A DNA stretch of 64,000 bases from Clostridia bacterium (GCA_017428625.1 JAFRQM010000037.1:1-64000); one strand, 5' to 3'; positions 1 through 8,354 are shown, numbered from the stretch's first letter. Translations and numbers: made by a program. The notes: a model not told the origin generated them from the sequence alone.

Positions 1-20
1 CCCATAAATTCTTTTGCCAT
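1..20 (-). CDS. 5' end of a chromosomal gene, leftward, cut by window edge
   Basis: On the minus strand an ATG at 20-18 begins M-A-K-E-F-M-G and runs off the window. A good ribosome binding site (GGGAGGCGG) lies a few bases upstream. Only seven residues are visible, so the product cannot be assigned. The beginning would fit a uronate isomerase, but that is a guess. The gene marks the host side of the junction. Confidence 0.4.
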
Positions 21-224
21 AAATCCGCCTCCCTGTATTTTAAAATATAAACATACAATAATATATTACCATATCTGCGTAGTTTTTCAAGAGAAAAATT
101 GAGGGAAATTACAGCATAAAAACAGATAATCAACAAAAAGCAACAAGGATGCCCGGTTTTTAATCAATTCCGTTATATGCTGCTTTGATTAACCGTGAAA
201 ATAATTCAATAATCCGGTATAAAC

Positions 225-261
225 AAAACCGGGACGGATTTTCCCTGCCGGCAGCGGTTTT
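225..261. terminator. possible hairpin upstream of the tRNA
   Basis: AAAACCG and CGGTTTT arms enclose a GC-rich loop and are followed by a T-rich stretch (TATCTTTTT). It could terminate rightward transcription from a gene outside the window, but no such gene is visible here. Bases 21-280 otherwise hold AT-rich upstream sequence of the leftward gene and no convincing coding region. Confidence 0.3.
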
Positions 262-281
262 ATCTTTTTATCCTAAAATCC

Positions 282-309
282 TTGACAAACAGCGGTAATT
301 GTGTATAAT
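282..309 (+). promoter_or_regulatory. sigma-A promoter of the tRNA-fMet gene
   Basis: A perfect -35 box TTGACA (282-287) and a perfect -10 box TATAAT (304-309) are separated by 16 bp. The tRNA starts 17 bases after the -10 box. Confidence 0.8.
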
Positions 310-325
310 TACATATACTGAATAT

Positions 326-401
<76 letters not shown>

Positions 402-404
402 AAG

Positions 405-446
405 AATCCCTTAGGCCACAAGGCTTTCGGGATTTTTCCTTTTTTG
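405..446 (+). terminator. rho-independent terminator after tRNA-fMet
   Basis: AATCCC (405-410) pairs with GGGATT (429-434), with a small GCC/GGC inner stem, followed by a T-rich tail. It directly follows the CCA end of the tRNA. Confidence 0.6.
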
Positions 447-470
447 GGCATTTTCTAGATAAGAATTAAA

Positions 471-490
471 TCCCTACAGTCATCCCTACA
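471..490. repeat. direct repeat TCCCTACA x2, candidate integrase arm site
   Basis: TCCCTACA occurs at 471-478 and again at 483-490, a 12-bp period. The pair sits between the tRNA 3' end and the stop codon of the integrase gene, where tyrosine integrases of this type often bind short direct repeats. The function is inferred from position only. Confidence 0.4.
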
Positions 491-498
491 CCAGTTTT

Positions 499-1674
499 TC
501 AGCCTCCGGAGACCGCAAACGCAATGTTTCCAAGGGTTTGCGCCGCTTCGCGGTCTCTCGCCCTGAACATGTGAGAATACACTTTTAAGGTCGTATTTGG
601 GTTAGAATGACCCAATCTGCCGGACACGGTCGCAACATCTGTATCATGAGAAATCAGCAAAGAGGCATTTGTGTGTCTGAGTGAATGAAGCGTGTGATGT
701 TCAAGACCGTTTCTCTTCTGAAACTTATCCCACCAGTCGCCGACGGTATCAGGATGAATCGGCGTACCGTCATATTTTGTAAAAAGTCGGTCTGTGTCGG
801 TCCACAGCGGACCGGCTTTTTTCTTTTTCTCATCCTGAAATGTTTTGTACTCATTCAGCAAGGCCAAGCTGTAATCATCCATAGACAACACTCTTGTACT
901 CTTTTGAGTTTTGGGATCTTTGGTGATTATTTCACCGCTTACATACTGCGAGTTTCTTCTTATTGATATTGTTTGATTATCAAAGTCAATATCTTTCCAC
1001 TCAAGTCCGCAAAGCTCGCCTCGTCTTATTCCGAACAGAATCAGAAGCGAAATCATTGTTTTGTATTGTATAGGTTCATCTCTCAAAAGAGATAAAACAT
1101 TAATCGCTTCTTCTTCATTCATGCAAGATGTTTCTTTTGATCTCGGAGAAGGAGGATCTGCACGCTTTGCGACATTCTCGTCAATGAGTCCCCATTTCCA
1201 GGCAACCTCAAGAACTTTTGAAATGACATTGTGATGCTCTCTAATCGTTTTGTTTGATAATGCTCCGCCTGTCAATTTATTGACACCCGGCTTAGCTAAA
1301 CTACGATAAAAGTCATTCAGATCCATTTGATTAATATCAATAAGTTTCGTGTGACCAATCTTGGAATCGTAAACTCTTTGAAGCAGTTCTTTGTATCTGA
1401 TGTAAGTTTTGGGAGCAAGTTTTTCCTTCCCGTCATTCTCCATCCAGTATACTGCCATATCTTTAAATTCCGAGAGAGCGTTTATCTTGCGTTCATTTTT
1501 TATGTCGGATTCAAAGATTTTAAGCTGAATCTGCAATTCCTTTTGGATCTGCCTTGGGTTCATACCTTTGGGTGGATTCCATGTCCTTGAATAACTTTTT
1601 CTTTTACCGCTTTCCGTATATCCATAAGTCATTCTTAATTCGTATCCACCGTTTTTTTCTCGTGCATACGCCAT
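499..1674 (-). CDS. int: tyrosine recombinase/integrase of the ICE
   Basis: This 391-residue phage-type integrase catalyses site-specific excision and integration. The N-terminal ~60 residues resemble an AP2-like arm-binding domain, followed by a core-binding SAM-like domain (about 70-170). The catalytic domain carries the expected residues: Arg217 in GIRRGE, His330 and Arg333 in HSLRH, His356 in GRLGH and Tyr366 in KVYSH. It has the usual length for Tn916-type integrases and looks intact. The start is backed by AAGGAG nine bases upstream. Its 3' end lies ~100 bp from the tRNA-fMet gene, the usual arrangement for an integrase next to its attL. Confidence 0.93.
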   Translation of the reverse strand: MAYAREKNGGYELRMTYGYTESGKRKSYSRTWNPPKGMNPRQIQKELQIQLKIFESDIKNERKINALSEFKDMAVYWMENDGKEKLAPKTYIRYKELLQRVYDSKIGHTKLIDINQMDLNDFYRSLAKPGVNKLTGGALSNKTIREHHNVISKVLEVAWKWGLIDENVAKRADPPSPRSKETSCMNEEEAINVLSLLRDEPIQYKTMISLLILFGIRRGELCGLEWKDIDFDNQTISIRRNSQYVSGEIITKDPKTQKSTRVLSMDDYSLALLNEYKTFQDEKKKKAGPLWTDTDRLFTKYDGTPIHPDTVGDWWDKFQKRNGLEHHTLHSLRHTNASLLISHDTDVATVSGRLGHSNPNTTLKVYSHMFRARDREAAQTLGNIAFAVSGG

Positions 1675-1746
1675 TTTCTTCTCCTTTCCAGGCGTATCTT
1701 TTACTTACTTAGCACGCCTATATTTTAAATTCATATTATTTCAAAG

Positions 1747-1941
1747 TCAATCTTGTAACGGATCAACGCCTAAATATTCTACCAATTCTTCAAAAACAAA
1801 CATCGCTTTTCTCCCGGAATACACGACATGTATCCTTTCCGATTTAACGATGGTTCTGATAGCATTTTTAGTTATGGCAGTCGATGGATCAATAGCCTTT
1901 ATTTCTTGATAAGCTGTCTCAATTGTTCTTATTCTCTTCAT
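1747..1941 (-). CDS. excisionase-like small DNA-binding protein
   Basis: This 64-residue protein starts MKRIRTIETA and continues through a predicted winged-helix/MerR-like fold ending in YSGRKAMFVFEELVEYLG. The layout matches small helix-turn-helix excisionases next to integrases in Firmicutes ICEs. The reading frame extends further upstream, but an AAGGAG placed 8 bases before this ATG fixes the start. It lies about 70 bp upstream of the integrase gene, same strand, so co-expression is likely. The role in excision is inferred from position and fold. Confidence 0.65.
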   Translation of the reverse strand: MKRIRTIETAYQEIKAIDPSTAITKNAIRTIVKSERIHVVYSGRKAMFVFEELVEYLGVDPLQD

Positions 1942-1957
1942 AACTGTAACTCCTTGC

Positions 1958-2218
1958 TCATTCAAAATAATCCATAACAAATTCCTCAAAGCTAAATGAG
2001 GTTTTTCTTTCCTTGTCTTTCTTATGGCGTTTATCCTGAATCCGTTTGATACCTCGTTCATGTTTTTTTCGTGCGACATATGCGCCGTAGTCTTCCTTTT
2101 TGTCATCCTCGTTGACAGTAATTCCTCTCTTTTCAAGCTTCGACATATCGGTATCCTCCGTGATAATCATTTTCGTTTTTACTGATTTGTATGTAACTGA
2201 AACAATATATAGATTCAT
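1958..2218 (-). CDS. small charged protein of unknown function
   Basis: This is an 86-residue protein beginning MNLYIVSVTYKSVK, with a basic, Lys/Arg-rich second half and a C-terminal FSFEEFVMDYFE segment. I do not recognise a family. AGAGG six bases before the ATG at 2218 supports this start over the earlier in-frame ATG. It ends 16 bp before the excisionase-like gene and probably shares its transcript, so a role in integrase/excision control is possible. Confidence 0.55.
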   Translation of the reverse strand: MNLYIVSVTYKSVKTKMIITEDTDMSKLEKRGITVNEDDKKEDYGAYVARKKHERGIKRIQDKRHKKDKERKTSFSFEEFVMDYFE

Positions 2219-2240
2219 ATATATACCTCTTTCTCTTTGA

Positions 2241-2873
2241 TCAATATTTCCTGTGGTTTTCAAGATATTCCTTGTCCTTCTCCCACTGTTCTTTTCTTCT
2301 CATCTTCTCGGTTTCATATTCATATGCCATCATCTTTTCAATTCCCTTGAATCGTCTGTCTTTTCTGTAACCTGCGGGAAATCCGAAAATGCTGACATGA
2401 AGGTTATATGAAGGATTAAATTCCTTTATATGTTTCATCCTGTATTCCTCAAAGCGAGCGTTGAACTGGAGATAAATCGGATAAATGTCATAATCGGAGT
2501 TTTCATAAACGCCTTTCAGAAAACTGATTATTTCCCATCCCTTGACATAGCAGTCATAGTCCTGAATACTCGGTTCATCGGTGCTGTAAGAGACGAGAAG
2601 AACATCTCCAACTGGGAAATCTTTGAACGGTCCAGATATAAGTTTCAATCCCGTGACTCCGAAACTGTCGAGATAACCTATGCCTTTTTCGTAAATGCCG
2701 TAGATATAGCTACCGGGCAAATCTTTATATCTGACATCGGTTAAATTGAAATCCTCATCAAAGAGAAATCCAGCTCTGCTTGCAATACCGATTACTCTGC
2801 CGTTTGAATAATGCTGCTTATACTTGTAATAAACAAAATTGTATTTGAAATCTACCGTTGTGTTTGTTTTCAT
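2241..2873 (-). CDS. hypothetical protein, 210 aa
   Basis: No recognised family. The protein begins MKTNTTVDFKYNF, is rich in aromatic residues, has no membrane segment, and ends in a highly charged helix (about 185-210; many E, K, R). The start is taken at 2873 because GAGG lies nine bases upstream; the upstream in-frame ATG at 2888 has none. A perfect 12-bp inverted repeat (2900-2939) lies directly upstream. It is the first gene of the small cluster leading to the integrase. Confidence 0.55.
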   Translation of the reverse strand: MKTNTTVDFKYNFVYYKYKQHYSNGRVIGIASRAGFLFDEDFNLTDVRYKDLPGSYIYGIYEKGIGYLDSFGVTGLKLISGPFKDFPVGDVLLVSYSTDEPSIQDYDCYVKGWEIISFLKGVYENSDYDIYPIYLQFNARFEEYRMKHIKEFNPSYNLHVSIFGFPAGYRKDRRFKGIEKMMAYEYETEKMRRKEQWEKDKEYLENHRKY

Positions 2874-2899
2874 AATCGTAAACCTCATTCGTATTTCTT

Positions 2900-2939
2900 A
2901 TACAGCCGGTGTTACGGACAACCGTTTCACCGGCTGTAT
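2900..2939. promoter_or_regulatory. perfect 12-bp stem inverted repeat
   Basis: ATACAGCCGGTG (2900-2911) pairs perfectly with CACCGGCTGTAT (2928-2939). On the minus strand it lies just upstream of the gene starting at 2873 and lacks a U tract, so it could be a leader hairpin or operator. On the plus strand T-rich DNA follows. Function unknown. Confidence 0.45.
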
Positions 2940-3153
2940 TTCATAATTTGTTTTTCTTTTTGTTTTTCAGCCGTTTGCCGTTCTCCTCAATGCTCGTTCC
3001 TAACCCGGGATCTCCGCGTCGTTTTTTCCGGCATTGGCACGCTCATATCGTGGCGTTGCTTCCCCTGACGGCATATCTACATCGCACGGTCATTCAATTT
3101 TCAAGGTGCGTGAGAGAAATCCTCTCAATAGGTAGGCAGCGAAAAGCCATTTT

Positions 3154-3636
3154 TTATACCCCTAAATTCAAAAAATTTTTAATACGTGATATTTTCTTGC
3201 TGATATTCTTCTGATTGATATTATTATTTTCAGCAATTCTTTCCTGAGTAAATCCGTCAAATACATATTGGGTTATCAATTCAATATCTGACATCGATAA
3301 TTGTTTTATCTTTGCGCAGAGTTCAGGATTATCTAACTCTTCAATCCACCAATACCTACTATGCTCCGCAAGAATATCCTGAGTAACAGACAGTTGATTT
3401 TCGTATTTCAAAAAAAGGGCATTTTCTCCTTCTTCTGCTGTATCTGCTCCCAGTGAACTGTCACTAAATGGTTGGTTATGCATTTGATGTGTTCTCTCAT
3501 CCCTGTAAAGTTCCCAATCATATTCTTCCATTTCTTTAATGGCTTCCTCATCCATTCCGTATCGGCGATATTCCTCTGCTTGCTCTTTCATTCTTTGAAT
3601 AAATCTTTTTCTTTCGTAGCCGTCATTCCAGCTCAT
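3154..3636 (-). CDS. sigma-70 region 4-like HTH regulator
   Basis: In this 160-residue protein the last ~55 residues (LSMSDIELITQY... FTQERIAENNNINQKNIS) form a sigma-70 region-4-like helix-turn-helix. The N-terminal part is acidic and charged, with no clear region 2, so it is not a complete sigma factor. Similar small proteins occur in Firmicutes ICEs, where they act as regulators of the mobile element. AAGGAG eight bases upstream supports the start. It lies upstream of the excision genes on the same strand and may activate them; that is inference. Confidence 0.7.
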   Translation of the reverse strand: MSWNDGYERKRFIQRMKEQAEEYRRYGMDEEAIKEMEEYDWELYRDERTHQMHNQPFSDSSLGADTAEEGENALFLKYENQLSVTQDILAEHSRYWWIEELDNPELCAKIKQLSMSDIELITQYVFDGFTQERIAENNNINQKNISKKISRIKNFLNLGV

Positions 3637-3958
3637 TTTGTAATCTCCTTGAATTTCAAATTTTGTTTGATTTGAAATCCGGAGACTACGGATATTTACC
3701 TGTGTAGCAAACCCACAAAAACATAAAAGCCCTTTCTCAAGCGTGAGCCTGAAAAAGGACCTTCAATCACCGCAAGAAGCGAAGCGAGCAAACAAAAAAG
3801 CACCGCAGAATCGAATTGAGTATAGGTATGACCTATGAACTCAATCCGGCTTCTTACGGTGCTTGGTAGTTTTTCAGTTACGGATAATAACTATCCGCAT
3901 AGCTGCTCCGCTCGCGCGATTTAAAGTCGTATTGATTATTTAGTTTGTAGTGATATTT
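3637..3958. other. intergenic region with a strong hairpin
   Basis: This 322-bp stretch has no convincing gene. It contains CTCA-AGCG-TGAG near 3740 and a long imperfect stem (3798-3864): AAGCACCG pairs with CGGTGCTT outside, and a second AATTGAG..AGGT / ACCT..CTCAAT stem forms inside. It follows the minus-strand genes ending at 3959 and could be a terminator or a structured RNA element. Confidence 0.5.
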
Positions 3959-4207
3959 TTATTTGTTTTTCATTGTTCTGAAATATGCCATACTGAGCGG
4001 AACATCATTCGTCTTGCATTTCTGGCATTTCACCGAAACAAAAACTTCCGGGCTTTTACCGTAAACTGTTGCAAGGTGCATTCCGCAAAACGGGCATCTG
4101 ATTTCCCGCTTGGGATATTTTCCGGCGCCCTCTTTTGACTTAATAATGTTATTACTTACCACAGTCGGTAAAGGGTTGCCTCTGTAATCATACATTATCT
4201 CAGCCAT
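3959..4207 (-). CDS. small zinc-ribbon protein
   Basis: The 82-residue protein has two CxxC pairs (CPFC around residue 38 and CQKC around residue 61), giving a four-cysteine zinc ribbon as in Com-like or rubredoxin-type knuckles. It starts directly after the stop codon of the ImmA-like gene and is thus its translational neighbour. I infer a zinc-binding regulatory or nucleic-acid-binding role. No closer assignment is possible. Confidence 0.6.
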   Translation of the reverse strand: MAEIMYDYRGNPLPTVVSNNIIKSKEGAGKYPKREIRCPFCGMHLATVYGKSPEVFVSVKCQKCKTNDVPLSMAYFRTMKNK

Positions 4208-4924
4208 CTATTTGCCCTCCGCTATTGTAAGCTGACCTAAGAACTCATCCGCATCTTTTGCATTGAACATTTTCAGGCTTTTGAACCTGTTCAGAAGCGC
4301 GGAATATGATACTCCAAGTCTGTTTGCTATCTTCTGAATTATAACCTTGTCTGATTCTTTTATGAGATATGAACCGTATATGCTTATATATTCTCCGCCG
4401 TTATATGCTTTAAGTGCCTTTTCAAGAAGAAACCTCGGCATAAGAACGGCTGCCGCAAATCTGTTTGCATAGATTTCACAAGAATTGAACACTCTTTTTA
4501 AATCATCTTTTTTGTAATCGTATTCCGCATCGAATTTCGATTCAAAAAACGCTTTTGCCAAACCCGGGGAGTGACTTTCCATTATCTTATGCCCGCCCTC
4601 GTGCATAATTGTAAAACGTTCCTGGGCATAATTTCTTTTCAACCGTAACGGTAAATCCACAACAATTGTATTTGCAGGATATATCACCGCTTTTGTCTTC
4701 CCGTCAGTGTATATATTTATCGGTGTTACACCATCCGAAAGAAATCCCGATTTATTCGGATCTTCTTCAGCGAACTGAGCATAAACAATATTGCATCCCA
4801 GCAATTCGCTGACAATTCCCTCGGCATCAATACACCACACATTTTTAAGGTTATTGTCCTTTATATACTTTTTGACGAGAGTTTCACCAAGCTCGTCTAT
4901 CTCCTCAAAACTGTAGTAATTCAT
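4208..4924 (-). CDS. ImmA/IrrE-family metallopeptidase
   Basis: A 238-residue protein with the zinc-protease motif HEGGH (FTIMHEGGHKIMESHS) followed by the conserved YANRFAAAVLMPRFLL segment of the ImmA/IrrE family. In ICEBs1 the ImmA protease cleaves the ICE repressor after DNA damage, so this enzyme may do the same for a repressor in this element. No HTH is fused here, though the C-terminal part (VIIQKIANRLGVSYSALLNRF) looks like a small helix-turn-helix. It overlaps the upstream gene by four bases. Confidence 0.85.
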   Translation of the reverse strand: MNYYSFEEIDELGETLVKKYIKDNNLKNVWCIDAEGIVSELLGCNIVYAQFAEEDPNKSGFLSDGVTPINIYTDGKTKAVIYPANTIVVDLPLRLKRNYAQERFTIMHEGGHKIMESHSPGLAKAFFESKFDAEYDYKKDDLKRVFNSCEIYANRFAAAVLMPRFLLEKALKAYNGGEYISIYGSYLIKESDKVIIQKIANRLGVSYSALLNRFKSLKMFNAKDADEFLGQLTIAEGK

Positions 4925-5166
4925 CCACAGAACCTCCTTCTTGCCTCAACATACCACTGCCCATCATCATCAAGATAAATATCTCGCTGGTTGTTCTCAA
5001 TCTGTACAGTATATCTTATTCCGTCATATTCATTATCTACGGAATTGCATTTATATATTATCTTCTTAATTGGAAAGATTCTGCCGTCATTCCAAAAAAT
5101 TTTGACAGGTAATTCATTACCCGATCTGTCACGGGATGTTTCAACAGTAATATACTTCTTTTTCAA
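4921..5166 (-). CDS. small conserved protein, paralogue of 7282-7563
   Basis: An 81-residue protein with an apparent TTG start (SD GGAG six bases upstream). It shares the pattern W.DGR.F.I....RYTV.I and a terminal WyVE with the 93-residue protein at 7282-7563, so the two are paralogues flanking the Y-family polymerase genes. The fold is probably an all-beta SH3-like barrel. Function unknown; the link to translesion-polymerase cassettes comes from context. Confidence 0.6.
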   Translation of the reverse strand: MKKKYITVETSRDRSGNELPVKIFWNDGRIFPIKKIIYKCNSVDNEYDGIRYTVQIENNQRDIYLDDDGQWYVEARRRFCG

Positions 5167-5176
5167 TTAAAGCTCC

Positions 5177-5668
5177 TCATTTCATTACATCAAAATAGTT
5201 ATTATCCATAAAATCAATTTGCTCTCCGTGAATATCTCTTATTCTTGATATGAGTATTTCTTTGCCGCTTAAAATCCCATTATCCGCAAAGAATATAAAT
5301 TTATCTTCAACAGAATCTATCTTTTTAACGGTTCCTGAATACTCAAGATATCTTCCTCCGGATTTCAATGAATCCGGCTCGAAATATTCAACGGTTATTT
5401 CCGGATGTCTTTTTTCGGATATCTTATCTGAGATATATCCTATCTTTCTTTCAAGAATCATCCAATCATCCTCGGATATTTCCGTTTGCCTGTCTGTCAG
5501 TCTTGCCTCCTCTTTAACCATATCATCATAACCGACAAGAGCGGCGAAAGGAGCGAACTGAGCGGCTCTGTCATATAGTGACATATGATTTCTGTCGCCT
5601 GCCTGATGATGAGGCATATCGATTATATCCGCATAAACGATTCTCGGATTTTCTTCTTTATTATTCAT
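5177..5668 (-). CDS. YolD-like protein
   Basis: A 163-residue protein containing RAAQFAPFAALVGYDD and an acidic helix (EARLTDRQTEISEDDW), typical of YolD-like proteins encoded beside Y-family polymerases in Firmicutes mobile elements. YolD-like proteins are thought to be functional counterparts of UmuD. The start at 5668 has GAGGTGG five bases upstream. It lies 10 bp after the polymerase gene in the same operon, so a role in SOS mutagenesis is likely. Confidence 0.75.
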   Translation of the reverse strand: MNNKEENPRIVYADIIDMPHHQAGDRNHMSLYDRAAQFAPFAALVGYDDMVKEEARLTDRQTEISEDDWMILERKIGYISDKISEKRHPEITVEYFEPDSLKSGGRYLEYSGTVKKIDSVEDKFIFFADNGILSGKEILISRIRDIHGEQIDFMDNNYFDVMK

Positions 5669-5678
5669 CTCAACCACC

Positions 5679-7262
5679 TCATTCCGCTTTGTGACCGCCG
5701 ACCTGACCGTTGCGTTCAATAGTGGTTGCTCCTTCTTCAAAATTCATACCTTTAAGAACAGCATTCTTTCCGTATTTTTTCTGAAGTATAACAGTAGCTT
5801 CCTGTATTCGCCGTTCGCGCTCTTCCTCGGCTTTGTCCTTTTCCCGTTTCTTTTGAAGGGCATCATAATCCACAAACAGACTGAGCTGTTCGGGCGGCTC
5901 TTCGGGAATATCCTGTTCACGGACAAGTCCGCAGGCAGCAATGTTGATTCTCCTTATCAGCAAATCGGGATCAACCACCCTTGAATATATAACCATAACG
6001 GCATCCATTATCTTCCTGGTTGATACCGTATAATTCTCAAGATTGCCGGTTCCATGAGCATGAGAGGGATGCGGTCTGCCGTATGGATCAAGAGAAACCT
6101 TTCCGGTATATTCTTCTCCTGTTTTTGCAACTGCAAAAACTGAATCGGAAATACCATTGCCTTTGTAGATAACCTTCAGGCTTTCTCTGTCATATCCGAT
6201 TGTAAGGACCATTTGCTTTGTAAAGAGATTCTTTTTGACCAAATCCAAAACAAGCAGCTCGGTCATTTCCCTTACAATCAATTTGCCATTATTGTAATCA
6301 TAAGGCTCTTTTAACACCTGACCTGAAGAAAGAGAGTTTGTGCTTGGCCGAAAAGCCTTAATGAATTCTATAGTTGTAGGCTCCCAGCCCCAGGCGTGAT
6401 CAATGAGCAGCTCGGCATTGATTCCGAATGTTTTATATAGCATATCCTCTCCAGTCTTATTAACCGATGCTCTTGCAATATCGCCCATTGTATACAGGCC
6501 CATCTTTTCCAGCTTATTGCTGTAGCCGTGACCGACCCGCCAGAAATCAGTCAGCGGAGTGTGACACCAGAGTTTTTCTCTGTATGTCTGCTCATTAAGT
6601 TCGGCGATTCGAACACCGTCTTTATCTGCCGGAACGTGTTTTGCGACTATATCCATAGCTACCTTGGCAAGATACAGATTTGTTCCTATACCGGCTGTTG
6701 CCGTAATACCTGTGGTATATAGAACCTCCCGAACCATTGCCATAGTCAATTCATGAGCAGTCATATGATATGTCTCGAGATAAGCTGTCGCGTCAATAAA
6801 CACCTCATCAATAGAATAAACATGAATATCCTCGGGAGCTATATACTTGAGATATATCGAATATATCCTTGTACTGTATTCCTCGTACATTTTCATTCTC
6901 GGAGGAGCTGTAATAAATGACAGTTCAAGAGAAGGATCGGACTCAAGAGCAACGGCATCAAAGGATGCAGATGTAAACGAATACTTACCGTTTTCATCTT
7001 TACGAATCAGCTTATGCCTGATTGCATAATCCAGTCTTTTTTGATTAACCTCTCTTACTCTCTGTATAGCCTCAAACAGTCTTGCTCTGCCGCCGATTCC
7101 GTGAGCTTTTAATGAAGGAGAAACGGCAAGGCAAATTGTTTTTTCTGTCCTGGACGGATCAGCTACAACAAGATTTGTTGTAAGCGGATCAAGATGCCTC
7201 TCAACGCATTCAACGCTTGCATAGAAGCTTTTAAGATCTATTGCAATATATGTGCGTTCCAT
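5679..7262 (-). CDS. Y-family DNA polymerase (UmuC/UvrX-like)
   Basis: A 527-residue translesion polymerase that copies damaged DNA. It begins MERTYIAIDLKSFYASVECV, giving the first catalytic Asp (D-L-K-S-F-Y), and later has VYSIDEVFIDAT with the SIDE catalytic acids. A helix-hairpin-helix thumb (MGLYTMGDIAR) and a little-finger region follow, then a charged coiled C-terminus. The start at 7262 has AGGAG upstream. With the LexA-like and YolD-like genes it forms an ICE-borne SOS cassette, presumably repressed through the SOS box at 8275-8288. Confidence 0.92.
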   Translation of the reverse strand: MERTYIAIDLKSFYASVECVERHLDPLTTNLVVADPSRTEKTICLAVSPSLKAHGIGGRARLFEAIQRVREVNQKRLDYAIRHKLIRKDENGKYSFTSASFDAVALESDPSLELSFITAPPRMKMYEEYSTRIYSIYLKYIAPEDIHVYSIDEVFIDATAYLETYHMTAHELTMAMVREVLYTTGITATAGIGTNLYLAKVAMDIVAKHVPADKDGVRIAELNEQTYREKLWCHTPLTDFWRVGHGYSNKLEKMGLYTMGDIARASVNKTGEDMLYKTFGINAELLIDHAWGWEPTTIEFIKAFRPSTNSLSSGQVLKEPYDYNNGKLIVREMTELLVLDLVKKNLFTKQMVLTIGYDRESLKVIYKGNGISDSVFAVAKTGEEYTGKVSLDPYGRPHPSHAHGTGNLENYTVSTRKIMDAVMVIYSRVVDPDLLIRRINIAACGLVREQDIPEEPPEQLSLFVDYDALQKKREKDKAEEERERRIQEATVILQKKYGKNAVLKGMNFEEGATTIERNGQVGGHKAE

Positions 7263-7281
7263 ATTGTTTCTCCTTTCCTGA

Positions 7282-7563
7282 TTAATTCTCCATAGGTCGC
7301 TCAACAAACCATCTGCCGAATCTGGCAGCAAACAGTTCACCAGCTTTTTCAAAAAACAGATGTTTTTCTTCTCCGTGGATTATGACGGTATAACAATCAC
7401 CAGAATAACCCGCACCAAGGAAGGATGAAGGCCTGAAGTCCTTAACCTCATCAATTTTAAATGTTCTGCCGTCGGACCATGTTATTGTTCTCGGCATCAT
7501 ATATCCTGTAGAGTCAATATCCGAATTGACTTTTACATAAATCTTTTCATATTTTTGTCGCAT
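7282..7563 (-). CDS. small conserved protein, paralogue of 4921-5166
   Basis: A 93-residue protein with the pattern W-S-D-G-R-T-F-K-I near residue 30 and WFVE at the C-terminus, matching the 81-residue protein at 4921-5166. AAGGATG lies upstream of the ATG. It sits between the LexA-like and polymerase genes and probably belongs to the same operon. Small proteins of this kind accompany Y-polymerases in ICEs; biochemical function unknown. Confidence 0.65.
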   Translation of the reverse strand: MRQKYEKIYVKVNSDIDSTGYMMPRTITWSDGRTFKIDEVKDFRPSSFLGAGYSGDCYTVIIHGEEKHLFFEKAGELFAARFGRWFVERPMEN

Positions 7564-7603
7564 ATTGATTCATCCTTTTGCGATAGGTATAACTGAACAA
7601 TAA

Positions 7604-8215
7604 TCAAAATGACTTAATCATATGTTTTGCAACTCCCTGACAGACAAACGAATCAAGTTCTATCGTTTCGCCCGGATACTTTTCTTCGTTCATATATGCG
7701 AATATATACTTGCCGTTTTTCTTACCTTTATACTGCTTCAATGTGTTTTGATTATCACCGTCAAGAACAACAACTATATCATTCTTCTGTGGCTGTGCGT
7801 TTTTATCGACAACTACAAGCACACCTGGTTCAATACCTGAGTCAACCATTGAATCGCCATAGGCACGGAGTATATACAGTTCACCGGTTCCAAAAATGGA
7901 TTCCGGAAGGTTTACATATTCCAGAATGTTTTCTTCTTCACTTGTAGGATCACCGCATCCAATACTGCCGCAAACAGGAGCGTTTGTTTTCGCAGGAGAT
8001 GAGCACAGCGAAGTAATTGACGTTTTTATACTTTTACCATCATATTTAACCATGCCCTCTTCATTCATCTCAACTATATATCTATAGGCGGTAGTTTTAT
8101 TGATATTGAAATAGTTTCCTATTTCCTGAAACGAGGGTGATCGTCGTTCCTCGCGGTAAAACTTACCGATATAGTCTCTAATCTGTTCTTTCAAAATAGA
8201 ATTTTTCTTCAGCAT
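7604..8215 (-). CDS. LexA/UmuD-like self-cleaving repressor (S24 family)
   Basis: A 203-residue protein with an N-terminal winged HTH (residues ~1-65, with FQEIGNYFNINKTTAYRYI) and a C-terminal S24 peptidase domain. The serine lies in YGDSMVDSGI and the catalytic lysine probably in NTLKQYKGK. A Cys-Gly pair in CGSIGCGDPT matches a LexA/UmuD cleavage site. RecA-stimulated self-cleavage should derepress the downstream polymerase cassette. The start at 8215 is chosen over the upstream in-frame ATG because of a GAGGTG site. Its own promoter carries an SOS box, so it is probably autoregulated. Confidence 0.85.
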   Translation of the reverse strand: MLKKNSILKEQIRDYIGKFYREERRSPSFQEIGNYFNINKTTAYRYIVEMNEEGMVKYDGKSIKTSITSLCSSPAKTNAPVCGSIGCGDPTSEEENILEYVNLPESIFGTGELYILRAYGDSMVDSGIEPGVLVVVDKNAQPQKNDIVVVLDGDNQNTLKQYKGKKNGKYIFAYMNEEKYPGETIELDSFVCQGVAKHMIKSF

Positions 8216-8265
8216 AACAGCACCTCGCTTTATACCTGCAACGGTTCGTTGCCTGTTGTGATTGT

Positions 8266-8294
8266 ATTCTACATCAAACAAATGTTCGTGTCAA
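8266..8294 (-). promoter_or_regulatory. promoter of lexA-like gene with SOS box in spacer
   Basis: On the minus strand TTGACA (8294-8289) and TAGAAT (8271-8266) are 17 bp apart. The spacer is filled by CGAACATTTGTTTG (8288-8275), one mismatch from the Bacillus/Clostridium LexA box CGAAC-N4-GTTCG. Repressor bound there would block RNA polymerase directly. Confidence 0.7.
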
Positions 8295-8354
8295 TACACT
8301 TTTCTCAAATTGCCGTTTGCTGTCCAGAACTGTAGACAGCAGGAATTAGGAATC

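Noticed and set aside
3700..3870. Repeats that might suggest a CRISPR array
   Set aside because: The repeats are inverted arms of hairpins, not regularly spaced direct repeats; no cas genes are present.
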